From: an uncultured Cardiobacterium sp.
GTDB lineage: Bacteria > Pseudomonadota > Gammaproteobacteria > Cardiobacteriales > Cardiobacteriaceae
DNA: 37,228 nt
Reading direction: 5' to 3'
NCBI RefSeq assembly: GCF_938028825.1
Contig: NZ_CALIZP010000036.1
Span: forward strand, 1-37,228
In this document: positions 1-7,756 of the stretch, piece by piece
Layout: each line of letters begins with the position of its first letter
Numbering within the stretch: the stretch's first letter is position 1
Translations under genes and position numbers: made by a program
Notes under the pieces: model-generated
What the model saw: only the letters and a program-made list of their open reading frames with translations
Databases searched by the model: none
What the model was told of the DNA's origin: nothing

Positions 1-335
1 ACAACGCCGGGCATGACGAAACCCCGCTCAGCGCGCCGCTGGATGTCGAAAACACGCCGCCGCAGCCACAACCCAATCACGCAGGCCAAATCACCATCAG
101 CGGTGCAGCGAAGGTTGGCAGCGAACTGACCGCCAGCATCAGCGACAGCGACGGAGTACCGACCGGCGGCGTACGCTACCAATGGCTGCGCGACGGCGTC
201 GCCATCAGCGGGCAAACGGGCAACACCTATCAGCTCACCAATGACGACGCCGGGCACAAAATCACCGTGCGCGCCACCTACAAAGACAACGCCGGGCATG
301 ACGAGGCCCCGACGAGCGCGCCGCAGGCCATCGCC
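1..335 (+). repeat. Ig-like repeat units inside the giant exoprotein (left copies)
   Basis: The window opens at the end of one Ig-like unit; the next runs from about base 78 to 335. Both unit ends share nearly the same DNA (bases 1-20 match 285-304 almost exactly) and encode Asn-Ala-Gly-His-Asp-Glu. The same unit type returns at 2478-2745. More copies probably lie left of base 1. Confidence 0.7.
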
Positions 336-3300
336 CCGCAGGATGCCAACCACCTCACCGTTAAGGAAACCGACGGTCCCGTCGCCGGTTCGATGCAGAT
401 TGGCAACCTGGCCGACGGCGAAGGCGTGACCATCGGCAATACCACCCTCAATCTCGCCAAACTGGGCAATCTCGTGCAGCAGCCGCAGACCGTGCTGGAT
501 AACGACAAGGGTACGTTGACGCTCACCGGTTATGACCGCGCGAGCGGCACCCTGCATTACACCTATGATCCGAAAGAGCAGCCGGGTTCCGACAATGTGC
601 GCGAGACGATTGACGTTGCGACCGGACGCGAAGATTTCCGTGGTACGAACGGCATCGGTGTGCAGCCGCTCAACCCCGCCTGGGGTGCGAATCTCGCTGC
701 TGCCGAAGAAAGCTACGCACGGGCGGCGCAGATGGGTGTCAAATGGGTACGCATTGTTGCTTCGTGGCACCGTGCGCAAGCGGCGGAAAACGGTGATTAC
801 AACTGGGAAGACCTCGACGCTGCTGTCAAACTCGCGCAGAAATACGGCATGAAAGTGCTGATGCAGGTCAGCGGCACACCGGAATGGGCGAGTGGTGCCG
901 ACCAGCTCAGTGCCGCTGAAAAAGAGGCGCTGGACAAGCGGGGCTTCTGGGTCAGCAACTTTGCGCCCAAACCCGAACACGATGCTGACTACGCCAAATT
1001 CATGGCCGCTGTGGTCAAGCGTTATGCGCCGCAGGGCATCCAGGATTACGAAGTCTGGAACGAACCGGGCAACCCCGGCTTCTGGCACGACAGTCCGGGC
1101 AACCTCAAACCTAACGCCGCGCACTACACCAACCTGCTCAAACTCGCCTACAAAGCCGCGCATGATGCCGCGCCTGATGTCAATGTGCTGGCGGGTGGCA
1201 TGACCGTGGGCGAGACACGCAGCTCGGATGGCTACATTGACCCGCGTGATTTCCTCGAACAGATGTATGCAGCAGGTGCCAAAGGTCATTTCGACACCCT
1301 CTCGCACCACCCTTACGGCATCACCTCGCGTGAATTCAAATCAAACGGCTGGGCGCTGATGAACGGCGATGTCGTCACCCCGCCCCCTGGCGAAAAAACC
1401 CTGAAACAAATCATGCAGGAACATGGTGATGGCAGTAAACACATCTGGGCGACCGAGGTTGGCCGCGAGGCCATGTATCAGGGGCTGGACGAAACACAAC
1501 AGGCCGCCGTCATCAAAACCCTGCTCGAACAGCACGCCAAGACCGGTGAAGGACCGATGATCCTCTACCAGGTGCAGAATGACCGCGCCCCCTATGTGCC
1601 AGGCATCATCAGCCGTGATGCCGACGGCGATGGCAAACTGGACGTAAACATCGACACTAACGGCGACGGCAAGCCCGATGCCAATATTGATGCGGACGGC
1701 AATGGCATCCCCGATGCCCTCGACAAGGCCAATCACGAAAACTACTTCGGCCTGTGGACACACGACGGCAAAGAAAAACCCGCCGTCAGCGTCATCCGTG
1801 CCGCCGCCGGACAAGCGGGTGAAGTCAAGCACAGCACCCTCACCGTGGACATTCTTGACGACGGCGCGAACCCCGCCCCCGTCAACCACGCGCCGACCGA
1901 CATCAGCCTCAGCGCCGACAAAATCGCCGAAGGCAAAGACGGCGCGACCGTCGGTAAGCTCACCACCACCGACCCCGACAGCGGCGACACGCACACCTAC
2001 ACCGTCAGCGACAGCCGCTTTGAAGTAACCGCCGACGGCACCCTCAAACTCAAAGCGGGGCAGCACCTCGACTATGCCACGGAAAAAACCGTGGACCTCA
2101 CCATCACCGCCACTGACAGCGGCGGCCTCAGCGTGCAAAAACGCTTCTACGTCTTCGTGCAGGACGACCCCGGCTACCCCGCGCCGCCCGCCAACCACGC
2201 GCCGACCGGCAGCGTCACCATCACGGGCGAGGCGGTGGTCGGCAAAACCCTGACCGCCGCGAACGATCTGGCGGATGAAGACGGCCTCGGCAGCATCAGC
2301 TACCACTGGCTGGCCGACGGCGTCGAAATAGGGCAGGGCGGTACTTACACCCTGACTGCCGCCGAAAAGGGCAAAACCATCACGGTGAAAGCCACCTACA
2401 CCGACGGCAAAGGCACGGCGGAAGCGGTGGAAAGCAGCGCCACCGCCGCTGTTGCCGACGACACCCCGCCGCCTGCGAACCACGCAGGCGCGGTTGCCAT
2501 CAGCAGCGAAGCGAAGATTGGCGGCACGCTGACTGCCACCGTGACTGACGCCGACGAGTTAGCCGCCGATGCCGTGCAATACCAATGGCTGCGCGACGGC
2601 AACCCCATCAGCGGACAGACGGGCAACCGCTACACGCTGACCCAAGACGACGCGGGTCATCGCATCAGCGTCAAAGCCATTTACACAGACAACGCCGGAC
2701 ACGACGAAACCCCGACCAGCACACCGACAGCCACAATCGCCGATAACCCGCAGCCGAACCATCCGGGCAAAATCAGCATCAGCGGGGAGGCGCGCGTCGG
2801 CAACACCCTGACCGCTACCGTTGAGGACAGCGACGGCTTCACCGCCGATAACGTGCAATACCAATGGCAGCGGGACGGCATCGCCATCAAAGACGCCAGC
2901 GGCAAAACCTATACCCTCACCGCCGCCGATCTCGGCCACACCATCACCGTCAAAGCCAGCTACACCGACCACGGCGGCCATGCGGAAACGCCGGAAAACC
3001 ACAGCGACACCGTGCAATACGGCATCTACCAGCACACTACCTACGGCAAATACATCGACGCAGGCGAATTCGGCGTTGACCCGACAGGCGCGACCGATAG
3101 CACCACCGCGCTCAAAGCCGCACTGGCCGCCGCACAAAAAGAAGGGGCAGCGCTCTACCTTGGCAAAGGCACCCTGAAAATCAGCGAACAACTCGCCATT
3201 GACGCCGCGCACGACAAAGTCACCGGTATCTTCGGCGACGGCATGGGCAAAACCACCGTCACCTACAACTGGCAACAAAAAGGCAAAGACTTCAACTGGA

Positions 3301-5243
3301 ACACCAACCTCGACGACGTACGCAGCGAGGCAGGCATCCTCGTGGACGGCCAGAGCGGCAAAACGCTGGCCCATTTCAGCCTGCGCTACGAACACCAAAG
3401 CGAGCGCGACTTCTACCGCCCCGCCGACAGCTACTTCGGCAAAGTGAACGGCATCCTCGTCAACGACGCCAGCCGCACCAAAATCGACAGCGTCGAAGTC
3501 AGCGGCGCCAACCGCGCCGGCATCCACTTCACCTCAACCAAAGCCGTCGCCGAAAACGCGCACGACCGTTTCGCGCGCGGCGAACTTGACGAACACAGCG
3601 CACCAGGCGGCAGCGACAACCAGGTCATCAACAGCCACCTGCACCACAACCGCGTCGCCGGCGTCCTCTTCGCCTACCAAAAAAACATCACCGTCGCAGG
3701 AAACGAACTCGCCTGGAACGGCCACGAAGCCGACGGCGGCACCGGCTACGGCGCGGCCAGCATGGCGGGTAGCTACAACATCGGCGTCACCTACCGGGAC
3801 AACCACACCGACCACAACTACCGCAAAGGCCTCGACATCCACGACGGCGAACACATCCACATCGAAAACAACCGGAGCGACGGCGACCGCTTGAACGGCA
3901 TCGCCGTCTATAACCGCCGCTTCAGCATGACCGACGTCACCATCCGCAACAACACCGTCAGCGCCGACCCCAACTTCCGCCTGGCCGAAGACGACGGCGA
4001 TTACAGCGGCAAAGTCACCTACCACGGCTACACCGGCATCCAAATCCAGACCAACACCCAGTTCCGCAACCTCGGCAGCCAAAACGGCCAATACACCATC
4101 AGCGGCAACACCATCAAAAACCTCGCCGTCTATCAGGACAACATCCACACCTACGCCATCGAATACAGAAATCACGAGCGCGACATGGATTACACCCTGG
4201 ACATCCGCGACAACCACATCAGCGGCGACAGCAGCAAATACCTCATCGGCATCATCAACGACACCGGACGACAAAGCGGCACGGGCGCGGGCAGCGGCAC
4301 CATCAACATCAGCGGCAACACCGCCGACATCGGCCGCATTACCCCCGGCGCCATGCCCATCTACATCCAGGAAAGCAACAGCGACGGCAAACTGCGCGGC
4401 GGCGTCACCATCGCCGACAACCGCATCACCATCCGCGAGGCGAGCGATGGCGTCGCCGAAATCCTGCAAGTGCTGGGCAACGCCGAGCACTACGACGTGC
4501 GCGACAACACCTTCAACATCCACGGCAACATCGACAAACCCATCATCGGCATCTACGGCTACGGCGACACGGCCAAACCCAGCCTCGCCGTTGCAGGAAA
4601 CCACATCACCACCGACGACGGACAAAACATCCCCGCCAACTGGATCGAAAGTGGACAAAAAAACGGCGCAGATGCCGCCATCCACGCCCACAACAACACC
4701 CACAATGGTGCCGAACTCAACGACAGCCTCATCCCCGTCGGCAGCGGCGCGCGCGCAACCATCATCACCCCGAACATCAAAGACGCCGACTACGCCCAAC
4801 TGATAGGCAAAAGTAGTGCGGACATCCTCGATTACCTCGGCGAACGCGGCGGCGACGCCTTCACCTTCGACACCGCCGAAACCCAGCACAACCTCATCGG
4901 CACCCTGGGCGATGACGTGCTGATAGCAGCAAGCGGTGCAGACCGCCTCGTGGGCAGAAAAGGCGCGGACCAATTCATCTTCATCACCAACCCGCTGAAA
5001 AGTGCGGACAGCCCGGCGCTGAACCAAATCCTCGACCTCAACACCGGAGAAGACCGCATTCGCCTCGTCGCCGGCAAAGGCGAGACCATCAAAAACCTGC
5101 ACTACAACGCGGACAAACGCACCCTCGACTACGACCTCGACGACAGCGCGAACCACACCTACCACAACAGCATCACCCTGCGCGCCCACGACGGCCACGC
5201 CCTGAGCGAGGAAGAAGTCATGGCGGTGGTGAGCATCCTCTGA
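1..5243 (+). CDS. Giant modular secreted exoprotein: Ig-like repeats, GH39/GH5-like barrel, cadherin-like module, beta-helix, type I secretion-like C-terminus (5' partial)
   Basis: The frame is open from base 3, so the gene starts left of the window; about 1746 residues are visible. In this numbering there is an Ig-like repeat at about 26-112, a VCBS-like stretch at about 115-208 and a TIM-barrel glycosidase domain at about 214-606. The barrel has Trp-Asn-Glu-Pro with Glu354 (codon 1062) as likely acid/base and Thr-Glu-Val-Gly with Glu485 (codon 1455) as likely nucleophile, the clan GH-A pattern. Asp/Asn/Gly-rich calcium loops (about 539-577) are inserted in it. A cadherin-like module follows (about 628-722), then three Ig-like repeats (about 732-1005) and a right-handed beta-helix of the pectate-lyase/alginate-epimerase type (about 1018-1546). 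The C-terminus resembles RTX/serralysin ends. Inference: it is exported by a type I system and acts on extracellular or biofilm polysaccharide. The substrate cannot be read from sequence. Confidence 0.8.
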   Translation, partial: NAGHDETPLSAPLDVENTPPQPQPNHAGQITISGAAKVGSELTASISDSDGVPTGGVRYQWLRDGVAISGQTGNTYQLTNDDAGHKITVRATYKDNAGHDEAPTSAPQAIAPQDANHLTVKETDGPVAGSMQIGNLADGEGVTIGNTTLNLAKLGNLVQQPQTVLDNDKGTLTLTGYDRASGTLHYTYDPKEQPGSDNVRETIDVATGREDFRGTNGIGVQPLNPAWGANLAAAEESYARAAQMGVKWVRIVASWHRAQAAENGDYNWEDLDAAVKLAQKYGMKVLMQVSGTPEWASGADQLSAAEKEALDKRGFWVSNFAPKPEHDADYAKFMAAVVKRYAPQGIQDYEVWNEPGNPGFWHDSPGNLKPNAAHYTNLLKLAYKAAHDAAPDVNVLAGGMTVGETRSSDGYIDPRDFLEQMYAAGAKGHFDTLSHHPYGITSREFKSNGWALMNGDVVTPPPGEKTLKQIMQEHGDGSKHIWATEVGREAMYQGLDETQQAAVIKTLLEQHAKTGEGPMILYQVQNDRAPYVPGIISRDADGDGKLDVNIDTNGDGKPDANIDADGNGIPDALDKANHENYFGLWTHDGKEKPAVSVIRAAAGQAGEVKHSTLTVDILDDGANPAPVNHAPTDISLSADKIAEGKDGATVGKLTTTDPDSGDTHTYTVSDSRFEVTADGTLKLKAGQHLDYATEKTVDLTITATDSGGLSVQKRFYVFVQDDPGYPAPPANHAPTGSVTITGEAVVGKTLTAANDLADEDGLGSISYHWLADGVEIGQGGTYTLTAAEKGKTITVKATYTDGKGTAEAVESSATAAVADDTPPPANHAGAVAISSEAKIGGTLTATVTDADELAADAVQYQWLRDGNPISGQTGNRYTLTQDDAGHRISVKAIYTDNAGHDETPTSTPTATIADNPQPNHPGKISISGEARVGNTLTATVEDSDGFTADNVQYQWQRDGIAIKDASGKTYTLTAADLGHTITVKASYTDHGGHAETPENHSDTVQYGIYQHTTYGKYIDAGEFGVDPTGATDSTTALKAALAAAQKEGAALYLGKGTLKISEQLAIDAAHDKVTGIFGDGMGKTTVTYNWQQKGKDFNWNTNLDDVRSEAGILVDGQSGKTLAHFSLRYEHQSERDFYRPADSYFGKVNGILVNDASRTKIDSVEVSGANRAGIHFTSTKAVAENAHDRFARGELDEHSAPGGSDNQVINSHLHHNRVAGVLFAYQKNITVAGNELAWNGHEADGGTGYGAASMAGSYNIGVTYRDNHTDHNYRKGLDIHDGEHIHIENNRSDGDRLNGIAVYNRRFSMTDVTIRNNTVSADPNFRLAEDDGDYSGKVTYHGYTGIQIQTNTQFRNLGSQNGQYTISGNTIKNLAVYQDNIHTYAIEYRNHERDMDYTLDIRDNHISGDSSKYLIGIINDTGRQSGTGAGSGTINISGNTADIGRITPGAMPIYIQESNSDGKLRGGVTIADNRITIREASDGVAEILQVLGNAEHYDVRDNTFNIHGNIDKPIIGIYGYGDTAKPSLAVAGNHITTDDGQNIPANWIESGQKNGADAAIHAHNNTHNGAELNDSLIPVGSGARATIITPNIKDADYAQLIGKSSADILDYLGERGGDAFTFDTAETQHNLIGTLGDDVLIAASGADRLVGRKGADQFIFITNPLKSADSPALNQILDLNTGEDRIRLVAGKGETIKNLHYNADKRTLDYDLDDSANHTYHNSITLRAHDGHALSEEEVMAVVSIL
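2196..3015 (+). repeat. Three tandem Ig-like repeat units of the exoprotein
   Basis: Units begin near 2196, 2478 and 2755. Each has the order Asn-His-(Ala/Pro), an Ile-Ser/Thr-Gly-Glu-Ala strand, Val-Gly-x-Thr-Leu-Thr-Ala, Tyr-x-Trp-x-x-(Asp)-Gly, Tyr-Thr-Leu-Thr and Ile-x-Val-Lys-Ala-x-Tyr-Thr-Asp. The second unit is closest to the left-hand copy at 78-335; the first is the most diverged. These are stalk-like extracellular modules and a substrate for copy-number change by recombination. Confidence 0.7.
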
Positions 5244-6141
5244 TGCCGCCGGGCGATACCGGCGCCGGGGCAAAGCTCTCGCGCAATATCCGCAGCACCG
5301 CCGCGATGCGGCCGGTCTGCACGCGGTGCGGAGTGACGGCGTAGATGGCAAGCGGCGGCAGTGTCCAGTCGGGCAGGACGGCGTGCAGGCTGCCGTCCGC
5401 CAGTGCCGCTGCCACTTCGCCGTCGGCGAGCAGGGCGAGGCCGAGTCCCGCCATGCACAGCGGGCGCACGGCGGCGAGGCGGTTGCAGTAGAGGCCGCCC
5501 CCGATGTCGAGCGGGTGGTGTTCCGTGCCGCGCCGCAGTTCGCCGCGTGGCCATTCGCGGTAGATCCAGGTGTGGGCGGCAAGGTCGGCGGGGTGGGTAA
5601 TGGGCGGGGCGTCGTGCAGGTAGGCGGGGGCGGCGCAGATGCGCCAGTGCCAGTCGGCGAGGTGGCGGGCGACGAGGTCGGGCGCGTCCAGCGCGTGTGC
5701 GCCGCCGCGCAGGGCGATGTCGATGCTGCCGTCGCGCAGGTCGGCCAGCGCTTCGTCGAGGTAGAGGCTGGGGCGCAGCGCGGGGTGTTCGTGGCGGATG
5801 CGCCGCAGCGCCTGCTGCAAGGCGGGAGCGTCGGCCATGCCGGTCGGTACGGCGAGGCGTACGTCGCCCGCGATGTCGGTTTTCAGGCTGGCGAGGGTCA
5901 GGCGGGCATCCTGCACGGTGGCGAGCAGGCGGCGGCAATGGGCGGCGAGCGCCTGGCCCGCGTCGGTCGGGGCGAGGCGGCGGGTGCTGCGGTGCAGGAG
6001 TTTGACGCCGTGCAGCTTTTCGAGGCGGCTGATGTGCTGGCTGACGGCGGAGGGGGTCATGCCGAGCGCTTGCGCGGCGGCGTGCATGCTGCCGTGTTCG
6101 AGGACGGCAGCGAAGGCGAGCAGCGGGCGGAGGTCGTCCAT
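5218..6141 (-). CDS. LysR-family transcriptional regulator
   Basis: This is a 307-residue protein, the usual LysR length. An N-terminal winged helix-turn-helix spans about residues 1-60 (Ala-Ala-Gln-Ala-Leu followed by Pro-Ser-Ala-Val-Ser-Gln-His-Ile-Ser-Arg-Leu-Glu), followed by a periplasmic-binding-protein-like effector domain. The start at 6141 is preferred over an upstream ATG at 6228 because the LysR fold begins there (Met-Asp-Asp-Leu-Arg) and an AGGA lies just upstream. The gene is divergent from the oxidoreductase at 6249, the classic arrangement in which a LysR protein controls its neighbour and itself. Its 3' end overlaps the exoprotein gene end by 26 bp on the opposite strand. The inducer is unknown. 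Confidence 0.93.
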   Translation of the reverse strand: MDDLRPLLAFAAVLEHGSMHAAAQALGMTPSAVSQHISRLEKLHGVKLLHRSTRRLAPTDAGQALAAHCRRLLATVQDARLTLASLKTDIAGDVRLAVPTGMADAPALQQALRRIRHEHPALRPSLYLDEALADLRDGSIDIALRGGAHALDAPDLVARHLADWHWRICAAPAYLHDAPPITHPADLAAHTWIYREWPRGELRRGTEHHPLDIGGGLYCNRLAAVRPLCMAGLGLALLADGEVAAALADGSLHAVLPDWTLPPLAIYAVTPHRVQTGRIAAVLRILRESFAPAPVSPGGIRGCSPPP

Positions 6142-6181
6142 TATGTAGTCCTGCTTATGGGTGTGATGAGCGGTGGCGGCA

Positions 6182-6210
6182 TTATCAGGCGGCGGTTTGC
6201 CGCTTACAAT
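6182..6210 (+). promoter_or_regulatory. Sigma70-like promoter of the NAD(P)-binding oxidoreductase gene
   Basis: A TTATCA -35 element (6182-6187) lies 17 bp from a TACAAT -10 element (6205-6210). A small palindrome, CTTACAATAAG, overlaps the -10. It sits in the 107-bp space between the divergent LysR and oxidoreductase genes, where a LysR protein would bind. Confidence 0.45.
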
Positions 6211-6248
6211 AAGCGCTCCTTCATTCAAGCAACACAGAGAGGTCTGTC

Positions 6249-6908
6249 ATGAAATTTGCAGTCATTGGTGCCACCGGTTATGTCGGCGATGCGGTGGTGC
6301 GCGAGCTTGCCGCACGTGGTCACGAAGTCGCCGCGTTTGCCCGCCACACGGATAAAGTCTTCACCGCACCGCATGTGCGGGCGGTGAAGACCGATGTGCA
6401 CGCGCCCGATTTCACCAGGCAGCTGGCAGGTTTTGATGCCGTGGTCAGCGCCTTCAATCCGGGCTGGACGAATCCGGATATCGGCCGCGAGTTCACGCTG
6501 GGCTACGCCGCCATCCTTGCCGCCGCGCGCACCACCCAAGTGCCGTATCTGCTCGTCGTCGGCGGGGCGGGCAGTCTTTACGTCGCCCCCGGTGTGCAAC
6601 TGATCGATACACCGGCGTTTCCAAAGGAGATTTTCGACGGTGCCAACGCCGCCCGCCATCTGCTGCGCGACCTGGAAGGCAAATATCAGGACGTGCACTG
6701 GGCGATGGTTTCGCCGCCCGCCCGCCTCGGTGCCGACGGCGGTTTTAGCGAGGAACGTACCGGCAAATACCGCCTGGGCGGCAACGAGCTGCTGATGGAC
6801 GGCGACATCCCGGCCGGTATCAGCGTCGCCGATCTGGCGGTGGCGATTGCCGATGATGCCGAGCGCAAGGGGCATATGCACCAGCGCTTCACCGTGGCGG
6901 CGGCATAA
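6249..6908 (+). CDS. NAD(P)-dependent oxidoreductase, NAD(P)H-binding atypical SDR family
   Basis: The 219-residue protein begins with a Rossmann strand and Gly-Ala-Thr-Gly-Tyr-Val-Gly (residues 8-14), the GxxGxxG nucleotide-binding motif of atypical short-chain dehydrogenases. It continues with the family's Val-Val-Gly-Gly-Ala-Gly-Ser-Leu segment and a Ser-Pro-Pro-Ala segment near residue 155. Length and motifs match the NAD(P)H-binding (NmrA/YwnB-like) group. AGAGAGG lies 6-12 bp before the ATG. Family members are flavin/quinone reductases or redox sensors; the substrate here is unknown. The divergent LysR gene is its likely regulator. A broken SnoaL-like gene follows at 10 bp and was probably in the same transcript. 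Confidence 0.88.
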   Translation: MKFAVIGATGYVGDAVVRELAARGHEVAAFARHTDKVFTAPHVRAVKTDVHAPDFTRQLAGFDAVVSAFNPGWTNPDIGREFTLGYAAILAAARTTQVPYLLVVGGAGSLYVAPGVQLIDTPAFPKEIFDGANAARHLLRDLEGKYQDVHWAMVSPPARLGADGGFSEERTGKYRLGGNELLMDGDIPAGISVADLAVAIADDAERKGHMHQRFTVAAA

Positions 6909-6917
6909 GGGGAGCCT

Positions 6918-7132
6918 GTGAAAAAGCTGCTGCTCACCGCCCTGCTTGCCGCATCGCCGAGGGCGATCTGGTGGTGCTGCATGTGTTCAGCCGGGCCGCG
7001 CCGGACGATAAAGGCGAGGCGGTGGTGGACATCTTCCGCTTCAATGACGACGGCAAAATCGTCGAACATTGGGACGTCATCCAGCCGATGCCGAAGCCGG
7101 AAGAGATGGCGCAGCAAAACGGCATGTTTTAA
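6918..7132 (+). pseudogene. SnoaL-like (NTF2-fold) protein remnant with internal deletion
   Basis: A GTG start at 6918 after AAGGGGAG opens a signal-peptide-like sequence (Met-Lys-Lys-Leu-Leu-Leu-Thr-Ala-Leu-Leu-Ala-Ala). From about 6956 the recognisable coding sequence is in another frame. It encodes the conserved C-terminus of SnoaL-like proteins (Glu-Gly-Asp-Leu-Val-Val-Leu-His, Val-Val-Asp-Ile-Phe-Arg-Phe, Glu-His-Trp-Asp-Val-Ile-Gln-Pro) and ends Asn-Gly-Met-Phe at 7132. Such proteins are usually about 130-170 residues, so roughly 80-100 residues are missing. The simplest reading is a deletion that joined the 5' and 3' ends out of frame. Confidence 0.75.
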
Positions 7133-7150
7133 GCGGCCTTACCCGCAGAA

Positions 7151-7174
7151 AATCCCGCTCCGGCGGGATTTTTT
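7151..7174 (+). terminator. Rho-independent terminator after the SnoaL remnant
   Basis: A perfect 8-bp stem AATCCCGC/GCGGGATT with a TCCG loop is followed by a T run. It ends the oxidoreductase-SnoaL transcript. Confidence 0.85.
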
Positions 7175-7214
7175 GCAGCGCTACAATGGCTTCCCCTTCA
7201 CCACGGACAAAGCC

Positions 7215-7586
7215 ATGAAGCCCCGCGACAAACTCCCCTTATCCGCCTATGCCCCCTATATCCGCGCGCAAGCCTTATGGGGCGGGGCGCTGTTTATGCT
7301 GTCATACACGCTTCTTTTTATGCGGGGATGTGGAAGGGGTTGGCTGGCGAGCACCCCTGCCGATTCGTTTGCCTTAACGCTTGCCGTCTGTTTCCTGCTT
7401 TATCTGCCGCTGGCCGTGGTGTGCTGCATCGCGGGCTTCATCGTGAGCCGTTTGCAGCTGCGGGGTAACGCGTCCAGCGTCATCCTCTCGGTCGTTACCG
7501 CCGTCGCAGCCACATTTTTCAGGAAACTTTCACATACTTTATTGGTTGTAAAGCACTTTTCAAAGAGTGGCTGTGAAAAGCTCTAA
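7215..7586 (+). CDS. Small membrane protein, probably truncated at the element boundary
   Basis: The ATG at 7215 opens a 123-residue protein with two or three hydrophobic segments (about residues 20-38, 50-77 and 90-105). The first ~100 residues have host-like GC-rich codons. From about base 7517 the sequence turns AT-rich and the last ~20 residues look non-native, ending at a chance stop. I infer that the 3' part of a host membrane-protein gene was replaced by the left end of the integrated element. No family recognised. Confidence 0.5.
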   Translation: MKPRDKLPLSAYAPYIRAQALWGGALFMLSYTLLFMRGCGRGWLASTPADSFALTLAVCFLLYLPLAVVCCIAGFIVSRLQLRGNASSVILSVVTAVAATFFRKLSHTLLVVKHFSKSGCEKL

Positions 7587-7756
7587 TTTTTTACAAAGGT
7601 GGACAAATTTTAATGCCTTTTTTGAATACGGATGAATATTGAAAGAAACAGAAGTAAACGGATGTTACAAGAAAATAGCACTGGCAGGCTGGGGGTATCT
7701 TTGGGGGCATAAAAAGATGCTGTAACCTGAGTTTCTACATTAATTTTCCGTTAATT
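7587..7756 (+). other. AT-rich left end of the element, upstream of the integrase
   Basis: No gene is visible here. It lies between the truncated membrane-protein gene and the integrase, where an attL core and integrase promoter would be expected. A G-rich stretch at about 7688-7710 and a repeated TTAATT just before the integrase ATG are the only patterns seen. No tRNA or tmRNA 3' end was recognised. The partner attR is outside the window. Confidence 0.35.

Noticed and set aside
267..269. GTG at 267 as the start of the giant exoprotein
   Set aside because: The frame is open to base 3 and encodes the same Ig-like module upstream, so the true start lies left of the window.
1..3015. CRISPR-like array from the repeated DNA
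   Set aside because: The repeats are in-frame protein modules of about 270 bp, not short repeats with unique spacers. No cas genes are present.
5000..5008. Haemophilus-type uptake sequence (AAGTGCGGA) and, at 35591-35600, a Neisseria-type one (GCCGTCTGAT)
   Set aside because: Each is a single near match with a mismatch at the last base. Real uptake sequences would be frequent and exact.
1341..5582. Long minus-strand open frames opposite the exoprotein (for example 1341-2483, 2559-3527 and 3534-5582)
   Set aside because: They are Val/Ala/Gly-rich mirror frames of a GC-rich coding gene and have no domains or ribosome binding sites.
7487..7756. tRNA or tmRNA 3' end as the attachment site
   Set aside because: P4-type integrases often use these, but no acceptor stem, T-arm or CCA-type end could be found here.
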